The notes under the pieces are model-generated. The model was not told the DNA's origin. It saw nothing but the letters and a program-made list of their open reading frames with translations, and ran no database searches. Shown piece by piece: positions 33,279 to 42,217 of a stretch of 64,000 bases of DNA. The position numbers were made by a program, and so were the translations under genes. The first letter of the stretch is position 1. Every line of letters begins with the position of its first letter. The stretch covers positions 1-64,000 of the forward strand of contig NZ_FORI01000011.1 in assembly GCF_900113965.1 (NCBI RefSeq), given 5' to 3'. The stretch comes from Treponema bryantii (lineage in GTDB: Bacteria; Spirochaetota; Spirochaetia; Treponematales; Treponemataceae).

Positions 33279-33306
33279 TTACAAATTCACTTTTCTATAA
33301 TATAAT
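33279..33306 (+). promoter_or_regulatory. Promoter of the chemotaxis receptor gene
   Basis: TTACAA (33279-33284) is followed 16 nt later by TATAAT (33301-33306). The ATG at 33316 is 9 nt downstream with no ribosome site, so the 5' leader would be 0-3 nt. A second TATAAT overlaps at 33296-33301. Confidence 0.5.
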
Positions 33307-33315
33307 AGATGTGTT

Positions 33316-35214
33316 ATGACAGTATTTGCCACATTTGTAATAGTTTTATTTTCAGTTACTTATGCAAGTGTACTAACGTTGAGATGGTTTGCGCTTGAGT
33401 TTATTTACGATGACATTGGAGCAATGTGGGGTGGTACTCTGCCCAATATTATGGTTGCTTCTCTTTTACTTTTTATAGCAGTTGCAATTGGCTATTTTAT
33501 AGCAAAGCCTTTTGACCAGACTATCAAAAAGCTGAAGGAAGAAAAACGAAAGGCAACAGAAGAAGAAATTGGTATTTGTCTTAAGAGCTATAGAGGTATC
33601 ATTCTTCTGATTATTGCTGCTAATGTAATAGGCTTTTTCATTGGTCAGATTATTATTGTTTATATCGGAATTGCAAACGGAAGTAATGTTTACTACTTCT
33701 CCCGTGTATTCCTTGTTATTGCACAGGCTATGGCTTTTGGAGGAATCTCCGCAATTACTGCTATTAAAATTGTAGATTACCTGCTTATCAAAAAGCGTGA
33801 AATGCTTGAGATTGGTTCGATTGTTGATTTCAGAAGCCGCTCTTCTAAGGTTTCCATTTCTATTGGTCTTGTATTCTTTATTTCCCTTTACTTCCTTGGA
33901 ATAAATATGCTTACAGTTCCTTATGGAATTCTGCTGGCTTCCCATAACGGTACTTTCCAGGGCGATCTGCTTTCTGCCTTTTTTAAGAAAGGTGCAATTT
34001 GTATTGTTCTTTCTGCTATTGTTGCAGCAGTTCCGTTCCTTACAGTTTTGAGAGGTCTTTCAAAGCGTATTAAGCTTACATCTCATCTTTTGAATGAAAT
34101 TGCAAACAATGGTGATTTGACCTGCCGTATTAACATCAACATGATTGATGACTTTGGTCTTCTTATTTCTTCTGTTAATACTTTGATTGCAAAGCTTTCT
34201 TCTATGATTAAAGACTTTAAGGCAGAAACAAATGCCGTAACTGAGTCTGCAGGAATCATTTCTAAATCTGCAAGATATGCAACCGGAGCAATTGGCGTAA
34301 TGAACCATTCGCTTCAGCATATTGATGAGAATAGTAAAAAGCAGGACGAGCTTGTTGGCATTACTGGTGAAAACCTTATTATGCTTTCAGATAGTATTGA
34401 AACTGTAAAGCTCCATGTTACTCAGCAGACTGAAGCTGTTCAGAGTATTTCTAATTCTATTTCTAAGATGACTGACAGTATTTCAAGTGTAGCAAATACT
34501 GCAAAGCAGGCACAGGAAGTTTCTCAGGGACTTTCTGAGCGTTCTGATGTAGGTAATACTGCAGTTGAACATGCGGTTTCTACAATGAAAGAGATTCAGG
34601 CTGTATCTGATGAAGTACGAAAGCTTTTGAAAGTAATTCAGGGTATTGCTGCTCAGACAAACCTTCTTTCTATGAACGCTGCAATTGAGGCGGCTCATGC
34701 GGGAGAGTTTGGTGCGGGCTTTGCGGTTGTTGCCGATGAGGTTCGTTCTCTTGCTTCTTCCTCATCTTCTAGTGCACGCGATATTCAGCTTAAGATTAAG
34801 GAAATGATGGAAAAGACTACAGCCGGTGTTGAGGCTATTACTTCTGCCGGTGCTGCCTTCCAGGGAATCCGCGACAACGTAATTGAGAACGCTGCTCTGG
34901 TAAAAAATATTTATGATGCTATGATTGAGCAGAATCAGGGGGCTGCTGAAACTAAGCAGGCTGCTGATGAACTTGTAGAAGCTATTCATGCTATCCGTGA
35001 CTTAGCCGAAGAAGAGACCGAAGAGGCTGGTAAACTACGCGAGTCTATGGATGCGGTAGTTGCTGCTTCTAAGTCTACAATGTCTGCCGTTCAGGAAAGT
35101 CTTGAAGCTACGGCAAATATGAAGCAGACGGTTGAAAAGGTAGATAAGTCTGCAGATGGTAATAAGGAATCTGTTGAAAAAATTCATAATCATGTAGAAC
35201 AGTTTATTGTGTAA
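33316..35214 (+). CDS. Methyl-accepting chemotaxis protein with membrane sensor
   Basis: A chemoreceptor signalling to CheW-CheA. About six transmembrane helices fill residues 1-~260, with no large periplasmic domain, so it may sense membrane or redox state or act through the bundle. A HAMP-like segment (~260-310) leads to the signalling domain. The hairpin tip reads [40 protein letters not shown] (~455-490). The flanking methylation helices are intact. The length is 632 aa. It is a monocistronic unit followed by a structured intergenic region. The start lacks a ribosome site and may be leaderless. Confidence 0.93.
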   Translation: MTVFATFVIVLFSVTYASVLTLRWFALEFIYDDIGAMWGGTLPNIMVASLLLFIAVAIGYFIAKPFDQTIKKLKEEKRKATEEEIGICLKSYRGIILLIIAANVIGFFIGQIIIVYIGIANGSNVYYFSRVFLVIAQAMAFGGISAITAIKIVDYLLIKKREMLEIGSIVDFRSRSSKVSISIGLVFFISLYFLGINMLTVPYGILLASHNGTFQGDLLSAFFKKGAICIVLSAIVAAVPFLTVLRGLSKRIKLTSHLLNEIANNGDLTCRININMIDDFGLLISSVNTLIAKLSSMIKDFKAETNAVTESAGIISKSARYATGAIGVMNHSLQHIDENSKKQDELVGITGENLIMLSDSIETVKLHVTQQTEAVQSISNSISKMTDSISSVANTAKQAQEVSQGLSERSDVGNTAVEHAVSTMKEIQAVSDEVRKLLKVIQGIAAQTNLLSMNAAIEAAHAGEFGAGFAVVADEVRSLASSSSSSARDIQLKIKEMMEKTTAGVEAITSAGAAFQGIRDNVIENAALVKNIYDAMIEQNQGAAETKQAADELVEAIHAIRDLAEEETEEAGKLRESMDAVVAASKSTMSAVQESLEATANMKQTVEKVDKSADGNKESVEKIHNHVEQFIV

Positions 35215-35219
35215 GCCTA

Positions 35220-35303
35220 AAATCGAAGAACCGTTAAAAAGCAAGCCGGTAGGGTTGCTTTAGGTTCATCGAAAGAATGGCTCAGAGGCAAGCTGTGCTT
35301 GCC
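35220..35303. repeat. Two small hairpins downstream of the chemotaxis gene
   Basis: TCGAAGAACC pairs with GGTTCATCGA around an inner AAAGCAA/TTGCTTT stem (35223-35274). A second hairpin, GGCAAGCtgtGCTTGCC, lies at 35287-35303. Neither is followed by a T tract. They could be degraded mobile repeats or a small structured RNA; no coding potential is seen. Confidence 0.45.
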
Positions 35304-35339
35304 GACAAAAAGATAATACAATAAATTTATAGAGAACTG

Positions 35340-35452
35340 CCCTACAAAATAAAAACAGCGGTGAGATACATTATAAGTTATGTTGCAAGCGGCTTGACCG
35401 CTTGTCAAAAATAATCTTATCGGTAGATCACCGCTGTTTTTATTTTGTAGGG
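35340..35452. terminator. Long inverted repeat serving as bidirectional terminator for the chemotaxis gene and adk
   Basis: 35340-35364 (CCCTACAAAATAAAAACAGC and GGTGA) is an exact 25-bp reverse complement of 35428-35452. A TTTTTT run follows. A small perfect hairpin AAGCGGcttgaCCGCTT sits in the loop. The size and perfect arms suggest a MITE-like unit reused as a terminator. Confidence 0.8.
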
Positions 35453-35476
35453 TTTTTTGTAGATTTCTATAATTAA

Positions 35477-36103
35477 TTAGAAAATCTTTTTGAATTCACC
35501 CAAGAGGATGTCTGTTTCGATAGATGCATCGAGATCAGTAATCTTTCCCTTGTTCTTGTAGTAGTTGATGAGTGGTTCTGTCTGCTCGCGGTAAACGTCC
35601 ATACGGTGAAGGATTGATTCCTGCTTGTCGTCATCGCGCTGATAGAGTTCGCCACCACACTTGTCACAAACACCTTCTACTTTTGGTGGAAGAGTTTTGA
35701 TGTTGTAGTTAGCACCACATGCCTTACAAACACGGCGTGTTGAAAGACGGCCGATTACGATATCATCTGAAATCTGGAAGTTTACTACCTTGAGGTCTGC
35801 AACAAGACCATCGAGCATTTCTGCCTGAGGAATTGTGCGTGGGAATCCGTCGAGGATGTATCCGTTTTTGCAGTCATCCTGAGCAAGGCGGTCTTTTACG
35901 AGTTCGAATGTGAGTTCATCGCTTACGAGAGAACCTGAATCAATAATAGCCTTAACCTTAACTCCAAGAGGAGTCTGTGCCTTAATGTTTGCACGGAAAA
36001 TATCACCAGTTGAAATGTGTGGGATTTTGTAGTCTTCTGCTACCTTAACTGCGAGAGATCCTTTACCTGCTCCCGGTGGTCCCAAAAATACGAAATTGTT
36101 CAT
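35477..36103 (-). CDS. adk: Adenylate kinase
   Basis: Interconverts ATP + AMP and 2 ADP. The P-loop is GPPGAGKGS, with Ser where Thr is more common. The AMP-binding block STGDIFRANI and DGFPRTIPQAE are present. The lid contains four Cys (CKAC...CDKC), so it is the zinc-binding long form. The length of 208 aa is normal for the family. AGAGGTT precedes the ATG. It is monocistronic, with the bidirectional terminator on its 3' side and a palindromic repeat on its 5' side. Confidence 0.97.
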   Translation of the reverse strand: MNNFVFLGPPGAGKGSLAVKVAEDYKIPHISTGDIFRANIKAQTPLGVKVKAIIDSGSLVSDELTFELVKDRLAQDDCKNGYILDGFPRTIPQAEMLDGLVADLKVVNFQISDDIVIGRLSTRRVCKACGANYNIKTLPPKVEGVCDKCGGELYQRDDDKQESILHRMDVYREQTEPLINYYKNKGKITDLDASIETDILLGEFKKIF

Positions 36104-36172
36104 TAATAACCTCTTTGTATTAAAAAATCTTATTCATATATTTTATTATGAAAGTGCTTTTCGGGCAAGTAG

Positions 36173-36250
36173 AAAATGGATTGCTTCGCTACGCTCGCAA
36201 TGACGGAGTATTATGTCATTGCGAGCACGAAGTGCGTGGCAATCCATTTT
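36173..36250. repeat. CATTGCGAG-type palindromic repeat between adk and lemA
   Basis: AAAATGGATTGC...CTCGCAATGAC pairs with GTCATTGCGAG...GTGGCAATCCATTTT around a 10-nt centre. A second member lies at 47651-47724 with the halves in inverted order. Related cattgcgag repeats are widespread in bacterial genomes. Confidence 0.85.
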
Positions 36251-36352
36251 CAAGGTAAAAAATTTATTGACTATATTACAATTCATTTATAAATTTAAAG
36301 TAATGTCATGCTGACCCTGAAATAAATTCTGGATAGCGGATGGAGGATTTTG

Positions 36353-36958
36353 ATGAAAAAGATTTCGAAAGGGTTTATTGCTTTAATTATTGTACTGGTT
36401 TGTGTGCTTGGAATATTTTCTTTTTACAAAAACACATATAACTCTATGGTTTCTCTTGATGAAGAGGTATCAGCTTCCTGGGCAGAGGTACAGAACCAGT
36501 ACCAGCGCCGTCTTGATTTGATTCCAAACCTGGTTTCTACAGTAAAAGGCTATGCTAAGCATGAAAGCGATGTATTTACACAGGTTTCTGAGGCACGTTC
36601 TAAGGCCGGCGGACAGATCAATATCAGTGATGAAGTATTGAATGATCCGGACGCTTTTGCACGCTATCAGCAGATTCAGGATAATCTTGGTGCAAGCCTC
36701 CAGAGACTTTTGATGGTAACAGAGCAGTATCCGGAATTAAAGGCAGATCAGAACTTCCTAGCATTGCAGGATCAGCTTGAAGGTACAGAAAACCGCATTA
36801 CAGTTGCACGTAACCGCTTTAATGATACTGCAAAGAAATATAACAAGACTATCCGCCAGTTCCCTGCAAGTATTATTGCAAATATGAGCGGATTCGAAAA
36901 ACGTCCATATTTCAGTGCAAGCGCTGAAGCACAGAGTGCTCCAAAAGTAGAGTTTTAG
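36353..36958 (+). CDS. LemA family membrane protein
   Basis: A single-pass membrane protein (helix ~8-27) with a long coiled helical domain. The family signature is clear: NTYNSMVSLDEEVSASWAEVQNQYQRRLDLIPNLVSTVKGYA. The 201-residue length from the ATG at 36353 is typical, and GGAGG lies 6 nt before the in-frame TTG at 36350, so either start is possible. It is the first gene of a LemA-TPM-TPM operon, a common arrangement. The biochemical role of LemA is not established; the TPM partners suggest envelope maintenance. Confidence 0.9.
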   Translation: MKKISKGFIALIIVLVCVLGIFSFYKNTYNSMVSLDEEVSASWAEVQNQYQRRLDLIPNLVSTVKGYAKHESDVFTQVSEARSKAGGQINISDEVLNDPDAFARYQQIQDNLGASLQRLLMVTEQYPELKADQNFLALQDQLEGTENRITVARNRFNDTAKKYNKTIRQFPASIIANMSGFEKRPYFSASAEAQSAPKVEF

Positions 36959-36964
36959 TGGCTT

Positions 36965-37669
36965 ATGAAATACAAAACACTGATTAAAAAGCTTAAGCTT
37001 AAAGATGAAGATTTCATCGCAATCAAAAAAGCAGTTGCAGATGCAGAAGCAAAAACAACCGGAGAAATTGCAGTTGCCGTTGCTCCGGAAAGTGCCCGCT
37101 ACTGTTTCTGGGAACTGCTTGCCGCTGATGGAGTAGGAATGCTCGTGCTTTTGTGCATGATTCCTTTCTCCCAGAAGATTCTTGAGCTTTACAGAAAGCT
37201 TTACTGGCAGAACGAACCAAGCTGGATTCTTCCGGTATTCTTTATCGTAAGCTGTCTTGCTGCAGTTCTGATTGCTTTTTATATTGCAAATATTCCGGTA
37301 ATTGACCGACTTGTAATTCCACGCTCTGTACGAAAGACCTGTGTTACAAACCGTGCCTTCCGTTATTTTACAGAGTCTGGAGTTTATGATACAGCAGAGC
37401 ATTCTGGTATTTTGATTTTTGTTTCTTATATGGAACGCCAGGTTCGTATTGTTGCAGATTCAGGAATCTCAAAGCATATTTCTCAGGATTTGTGGAATCT
37501 GATTGCAGATGAGCTGGCGGAAAATCTTAGAAAAGGGGAGGCTGCAAAAGCCTTTACAACTGCAATTGAAAAATGCGGTGAACTCCTTGCAGAAAACTTT
37601 CCGCCTCATGAAGAAAATCCGAACGAACTTCCTGACGGACTTGTAATACTGGAGGACGCAGAATGGTAA
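36965..37669 (+). CDS. TPM-domain membrane protein
   Basis: A 234-residue protein with a TPM (YgcG-like) domain split around two transmembrane helices (~48-68 and ~83-107). The N-terminal EDFIAIKKAVADAEAKTTGEIAVAV and the later HSGILIFVSYMERQVRIVADSGI are typical of the variant with a small membrane insertion. It lies 6 nt after lemA and overlaps the next gene by 7 nt. Members of this family are found beside LemA in many bacteria and are thought to act at the envelope. The function of the domain is not settled. Confidence 0.85.
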   Translation: MKYKTLIKKLKLKDEDFIAIKKAVADAEAKTTGEIAVAVAPESARYCFWELLAADGVGMLVLLCMIPFSQKILELYRKLYWQNEPSWILPVFFIVSCLAAVLIAFYIANIPVIDRLVIPRSVRKTCVTNRAFRYFTESGVYDTAEHSGILIFVSYMERQVRIVADSGISKHISQDLWNLIADELAENLRKGEAAKAFTTAIEKCGELLAENFPPHEENPNELPDGLVILEDAEW

Positions 37670-38463
37670 AAAGATTTTTTATGGGCCTTGCCCTTACATC
37701 ACTTTTGATTTCTGCACCACTTTTTGCAGTTTCTGTACCTGCTCTTAAAGGCCGTGTAAACGATTATGCAAAGATTATTCGTGACAGTGATGAGCGTGAA
37801 ATTGAAGAATATCTTGCCACACTCGAACGGAATACAGGAATTCAGATTGCAGTTTTGACAATGCCTTCTCTTGAAGGTGAGGATATTGCTTCCTTTGGAA
37901 TTAAAGTTGCAGACAAATGGCAGCTAGGTGATAAGGAAAAAGACAATGGTGCCCTTTTGCTTGTTGCCTATGAAGAACATGACCTTCGTATTGAAGTAGG
38001 GGATGGACTTGAAGGTTCTCTTACAGATGCAAAATGCGGATTGATTCTTCGCAATGTAATTGTACCTGAGTTTAAGAACGGAAACTATTCTGCCGGCATC
38101 AAAAAAGGTGTTATGAATATGGGTGGAATTGTAAGTGGTGATGAAAGCGCCGTAAGCCGTTCAGTACGCGAAGGCGAAAGTTCAGGCTCTTCATCAGATT
38201 TAATACCTGCATTTATCTGTGTAATCTGGTTATTCCTTTTCATGAGCGCAATTTCTGCCGGTACAAGAAGAGGAAGAAGACGCGGACGCTACTATCATAA
38301 TGGAAATACAATTGCGTGGATTGCGGCAGATGCGGCACTTCGCAGTATGATGAGAAGCTCTGGCGGTAGCCACGGAGGATCACATTCTTCGGGCGGCTTT
38401 GGCGGAGGCTTCTCTGGAGGCGGCGGTCACTTTAGCGGTGGAGGGGCCTCGGCACACTGGTAG
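37663..38463 (+). CDS. Secreted TPM-domain protein with Gly-rich tail
   Basis: A signal peptide (1-~22) is followed by a TPM domain (VNDYAKIIRDSDEREIEEYL ... GIQIAVLTMPSLEGEDI ... RIEVGDGLEGSLTDAKCG). A transmembrane helix (~184-202), a basic Arg-rich patch and a Gly/Ser/His-rich terminus (GGFGGGFSGGGGHFSGGG) follow. This layout is standard for LemA-linked YgcG proteins: the TPM domain is outside and the Gly-rich tail is cytoplasmic. GGAGG precedes the ATG, which overlaps the upstream stop. It is the last gene of the operon. Confidence 0.88.
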   Translation: MVKRFFMGLALTSLLISAPLFAVSVPALKGRVNDYAKIIRDSDEREIEEYLATLERNTGIQIAVLTMPSLEGEDIASFGIKVADKWQLGDKEKDNGALLLVAYEEHDLRIEVGDGLEGSLTDAKCGLILRNVIVPEFKNGNYSAGIKKGVMNMGGIVSGDESAVSRSVREGESSGSSSDLIPAFICVIWLFLFMSAISAGTRRGRRRGRYYHNGNTIAWIAADAALRSMMRSSGGSHGGSHSSGGFGGGFSGGGGHFSGGGASAHW

Positions 38464-38476
38464 TGCTTCAATTATA

Positions 38477-40690
38477 TTAAATATTAGTCTTCATGATTTC
38501 CATGAGTTCATTTGCAACTTTGGAAGTACTTTCTGCCAGCTGTGCAAGATTTTGAGCTTCTTTACTTAAGTTTTCAGTAAAGGCAGAAATCTCACTGCTG
38601 GCATCATTTACAGCCTGTGAAGCTTCACACAAATCCTGCATATTATTAATTACGCTGGAAGCAAACTTATCCTGGCTGGCAACTTCAGTTTTCATTTGAG
38701 CAGCACTTGTTGCAAGGCTTGAAGAATCCTTAGCAATTTCGTTTCCTGCATTCTGCTGAGCTTTCATTCCTTCCCAGGCTGCATTTACACGTTCCGCACT
38801 CTTTACAGAACCTTCTTCAATTTGTTCAAGTGCCTGATTTACTTTTGCAGTGAGTCCTGCACTGTCATCAATAGAACCAGTAATAGAAGTAATGATATCT
38901 GCAATTTTATTAGACCACTGTGAAGTCTGAGCTGCAAGGTCTTTAATTTCATGAGCAATAACAGCAAAACCTTTTCCTGCTTCTCCAGAATGCGCAGCTT
39001 CAATACTTGCATTCATAGAAAGTAAGTCAATTTTATTGGCAAATGTAGCCAGTGTACTTGCAACACCTAAAATTTCGTTTGAAGAATTCTGAATATTCTT
39101 CATTTCTGTCATAAGTTTTTTCATGTCTTCACTACCAGCCTGGGTAAGCTTTGAAAGAGAAGAAGTGAACTGAGCGGCTGTAGAAATACCTTCTCCTACA
39201 GTAGTGATTCCGTTAATAACTTCCTGAGTACCCTTAGTAGTATTTTGAATCATGAGGGTTTCATTTTCAAATTCAGCAGAAATATTTTTTAAGAATTCTG
39301 TAAGGTTATCAACAGCCTGAACTGTTTCCTGCTGAATTCGGTTTTGCTGATCAATTGCGTTATTAATTTCATCAACTTTGCCCTGAGTTTTAGAAGAAGA
39401 ATTAATCATGGATTCTACTGATTCATTAAGTCGTTTAGCAACAAAAGTAGAATCTTCTGCCATAATCTTTGCTTTTTTAATAACAAAAGAAAGTTTGTCC
39501 TTTTGAACCTGTGTTTCTTCTGCAAGACGTTGAACTTCTTTTTTTACATTTGATTCTCGTATAGCAAGAGTTATAAATACAGCAAGGTCTACAAAGAAGA
39601 AAGCAAAGCCCTGAGTCCACATAAAAGGAACTATACCCATTACCTGACAGACTACATCATGAATTGCACAGATTGAACCGGTTATAAAGCCTACAAAAAC
39701 AGGAATGGAATCATACTCTTTATGTTTTATACCCTGAATTGTAACTACAAATCCATAAACGATAACACCAACTGTAGGAAGCATTGAAATTAAGAATAAA
39801 TTATCAACCGCTTCATCATTACCGGTTGAAATCAAGAAGGCAGCAAAAAAGATTAATGTTACAGCTATGGCTAATCCATATGTAAATTTATTTTTTTTAC
39901 GATTGTAAAATCTGTGAAGGAAGAGCATCAGAAACATCATACTTGCAGGCAAACAGGCTCTAGTAAACGCACGCTGAATGTTGTAGCTTGCAATTGTATT
40001 TTCCGTACCCATATCCAGGAAGTACAGAATTATAAAGAATAAACAGCCGGAAAAATACAGGAATGTTGTGTTCTTTTTGTCCATGAAAAATTGAAGCAAT
40101 GAGTAGAAAAGAATAAAGCCACACAAAACTCCAATACATAAGAAGATTCGCTGGTTAAAAATATTTTTGATATTATTTATAAAGAAACCTTGCGCGTCAT
40201 TATCAAGGGTAGGGCCAATATCTCTGGCATTTGAACCAGGAGCATAAACTCTTAAGGCAATTACAACTTTACCATCTTTAATACAATTTGAAGGAATTAA
40301 AACATCTGTGTTTTGTTCAATTTTTACATTAAGATTTGGAGGGAAGTTACCACGAGAGCCAACATAAACTCCGTTTGCATAAACTTCAATGGCACTGTTT
40401 GTTTTCTGAAAACCAATCCAAAGATTTGAATTATTCAGAGAGTTTGGTTTAGTGATGGTTTTTCTGAGCCAGAAATAATGCTCATTTTTTTCTACAGAAA
40501 TCAGTGTATTAGCATTAATATCTTTCCAAGAACTATCATTGTAATCTGGAGATGCGTAGGCTTTATCATCGCCATATTTGATTTTCCAGTTTTCGTATGC
40601 AGGTTCACTTATTCTGCCACTAAATGAGCAGGATGTAAAAAGTAAAATGATTGAAAAAAGTGTAATATAAGTTTTTTTAAGATGTTTCAT
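38477..40690 (-). CDS. Chemotaxis receptor with 7TMR-DISM-like extracellular sensor
   Basis: The N-terminus has a signal with a lipobox-like LFTSC. A beta-jelly-roll domain (~25-165, ENWKIKYGD...SLNNSNLWIGFQKTNSAIEVYANGVYVG) follows. Seven hydrophobic helices (~175-385) make it a 7TMR-DISM layout. A methyl-accepting signalling region (~400-737) follows; its tip contains LATFANKIDLLSMNASIEAAHSGEAGKGFAVIAHEIKDLA. Jelly-roll domains of this class bind carbohydrates. A sugar ligand fits the cellulolytic habitat but is inference. The promoter TTCCAA-17-TATAAT lies upstream and GAGAG is the ribosome site. It faces the lemA operon, with no clear terminator between them. Confidence 0.9.
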   Translation of the reverse strand: MKHLKKTYITLFSIILLFTSCSFSGRISEPAYENWKIKYGDDKAYASPDYNDSSWKDINANTLISVEKNEHYFWLRKTITKPNSLNNSNLWIGFQKTNSAIEVYANGVYVGSRGNFPPNLNVKIEQNTDVLIPSNCIKDGKVVIALRVYAPGSNARDIGPTLDNDAQGFFINNIKNIFNQRIFLCIGVLCGFILFYSLLQFFMDKKNTTFLYFSGCLFFIILYFLDMGTENTIASYNIQRAFTRACLPASMMFLMLFLHRFYNRKKNKFTYGLAIAVTLIFFAAFLISTGNDEAVDNLFLISMLPTVGVIVYGFVVTIQGIKHKEYDSIPVFVGFITGSICAIHDVVCQVMGIVPFMWTQGFAFFFVDLAVFITLAIRESNVKKEVQRLAEETQVQKDKLSFVIKKAKIMAEDSTFVAKRLNESVESMINSSSKTQGKVDEINNAIDQQNRIQQETVQAVDNLTEFLKNISAEFENETLMIQNTTKGTQEVINGITTVGEGISTAAQFTSSLSKLTQAGSEDMKKLMTEMKNIQNSSNEILGVASTLATFANKIDLLSMNASIEAAHSGEAGKGFAVIAHEIKDLAAQTSQWSNKIADIITSITGSIDDSAGLTAKVNQALEQIEEGSVKSAERVNAAWEGMKAQQNAGNEIAKDSSSLATSAAQMKTEVASQDKFASSVINNMQDLCEASQAVNDASSEISAFTENLSKEAQNLAQLAESTSKVANELMEIMKTNI

Positions 40691-40773
40691 TAGAGCTCTC
40701 TCTATTTAGAATATATAGAAACATTATAACATAGAAAGTGCGAAATTGGAAAATTTTATGAATGAAGGTTGTG

Positions 40774-41352
40774 TTATTTTCTCTTGCTTACAGCGATGCG
40801 GTCACCGATTTCGTAAAAAGTTGTTTCGAATTCTTCGTTTGTGCGGAGGAATTCTGCATACTTCTGAATCTTTTTTACGAGCTTTTTTGTGCTGTAGTTG
40901 TGAGTGAGCGAGAGGTCATCAACCATGCCGTGGAACGAAAGGTTGTCGCTAATCATAACTCCATCGGGAGTGAGGTTTGCCTTGTACTTTTCGAAAAACT
41001 TGATGTACTGGGCTTTTGCGGCGTCAATGAAGATGAGGTCGAACTTGCCTTCGAGCGGGCAGGTAAGGGCATCGTCGTGAATGGCGGTAATGCGGGTGTC
41101 GAGGCCGCAGGATTTGAAGTTTTCTACGGCTTTGATATGGCGGTCTATGTCGAGTTCTATAGTAGTAACGTGAATATCATCCGCAAGTTTTGCAAAGCGG
41201 ATTGATGAGTAGCCGATGGCAGTACCGATTTCGAGGATGTTTTTGCAGTTGTGTTCTTTTATATATTCACAGATAAAATCACAACCTTCGTCCTGCATGA
41301 TTGGAACTGCCTCGCGGCTGGCGTATGCTTTTATAGAAAGTAAATCGTCCAT
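40774..41352 (-). CDS. Class I SAM-dependent O-methyltransferase
   Basis: Related to the catechol/caffeoyl-CoA O-methyltransferase family (YrrM-like). Motif I is ILEIGTAIGYSSIRFA. The metal and acidic residues are in FDLIFIDAAKAQY, and VMISDNLSFHGMV follows. The chosen start, ATG at 41352, gives 192 residues and has AGGA 6-9 nt upstream; a longer frame to 41439 would read into tyrA. It follows tyrA by 7 nt, so it is co-transcribed with the aromatic genes. TrmR-like tRNA 5-methoxyuridine methylation is one known role for close relatives. Here the target is not certain. Confidence 0.88.
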   Translation of the reverse strand: MDDLLSIKAYASREAVPIMQDEGCDFICEYIKEHNCKNILEIGTAIGYSSIRFAKLADDIHVTTIELDIDRHIKAVENFKSCGLDTRITAIHDDALTCPLEGKFDLIFIDAAKAQYIKFFEKYKANLTPDGVMISDNLSFHGMVDDLSLTHNYSTKKLVKKIQKYAEFLRTNEEFETTFYEIGDRIAVSKRK

Positions 41353-41359
41353 AGTAATC

Positions 41360-42217
41360 CTAGTTCTTCTGCATCTGAATACGCTTACTGCGTACATCTG
41401 CAAGAAGTGATTGTAAACCATTTGCGTCCTGGGTTTCAATCAGTTTTTTAAGATTATCAAGCTGGGCTTCAAAGTTTTCAATGTGGGCAACGAGCTTTTC
41501 GCGGTTTGCGAGGAAGAGCTCTGTCCAAAGCGGTGCATTAATCATTGCAATGCGGGTGAGGTCTTCAAATGAGCCGCCACCGAAGCTTGTGATTTCCGGG
41601 TCGCCGGCACTTTCTACCATGGCACTCGCAACAACGTGACATAGCTGAGAGGTAAAGCCAATCTTGTTGTCGTGAGTGTCTGCATCAACTTCGGTAATGC
41701 GGGTAAAGCCCATTTTTGTGATGATGGTGCGGAGCTTTTCAACTGCAGCTTCATCTTCATAACCATCTTTTGGCTTAATGAGGATGTAGTTGTGATTCAA
41801 AAAGTATTCGCCTTTAGAGGCTGCAAAGCCTTCTTTTTCACCACCGGCCATAGGATGGCCTAAAATCATATGTGCATTTGCAGGACGGATTTCTTCCATG
41901 TTGACAGCAAGTTCGTGCTTAACACCGCTGATATCAGTTATGATTGCGCCGTTCTTATAATCATTTTTGTGCTGCTTGAAAAACTCCAGAGTTGCCTGCG
42001 GATAAAGGCAGACAAAAAGCATGTCGGCTTCGGAAAGCATTTTGTTAGTTTCCGAAGGAGTGAACGCTTTATCAATAATACCAGAGGTGAGGGCTGCGTA
42101 CAGCGACTCATTGTTTTTATCAAGCGCGTAGATTTTATCGTTTGTGTCAGCAGAAGAGCGGATTGCTTTTGCAATAGATCCGCCCATAATTCCAAGTCCT
42201 ACAATTGCAAAAATCAT
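41360..42217 (-). CDS. tyrA: Prephenate dehydrogenase
   Basis: Oxidatively decarboxylates prephenate to 4-hydroxyphenylpyruvate, the committed step to tyrosine. The dinucleotide-binding motif GLGIMGGSIAKAI is at the N-terminus. DISGVKHELA, HPMAGGEKEGFAAS and the catalytic-domain block SQLCHVVASAMV are conserved. The length of 285 aa fits the monofunctional enzyme without an ACT domain. It overlaps the DAHP synthase gene by 4 nt (ATGA), so the two are translationally coupled. The shared leader at 43258-43426 points to control by tyrosine supply. Confidence 0.93.
   Translation of the reverse strand: MIFAIVGLGIMGGSIAKAIRSSADTNDKIYALDKNNESLYAALTSGIIDKAFTPSETNKMLSEADMLFVCLYPQATLEFFKQHKNDYKNGAIITDISGVKHELAVNMEEIRPANAHMILGHPMAGGEKEGFAASKGEYFLNHNYILIKPKDGYEDEAAVEKLRTIITKMGFTRITEVDADTHDNKIGFTSQLCHVVASAMVESAGDPEITSFGGGSFEDLTRIAMINAPLWTELFLANREKLVAHIENFEAQLDNLKKLIETQDANGLQSLLADVRSKRIQMQKN

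Noticed and set aside
35216-35340. Small tRNA-like or riboswitch-like RNA
   Set aside because: The hairpins do not match any tRNA or riboswitch core that I recognise; left as repeats.
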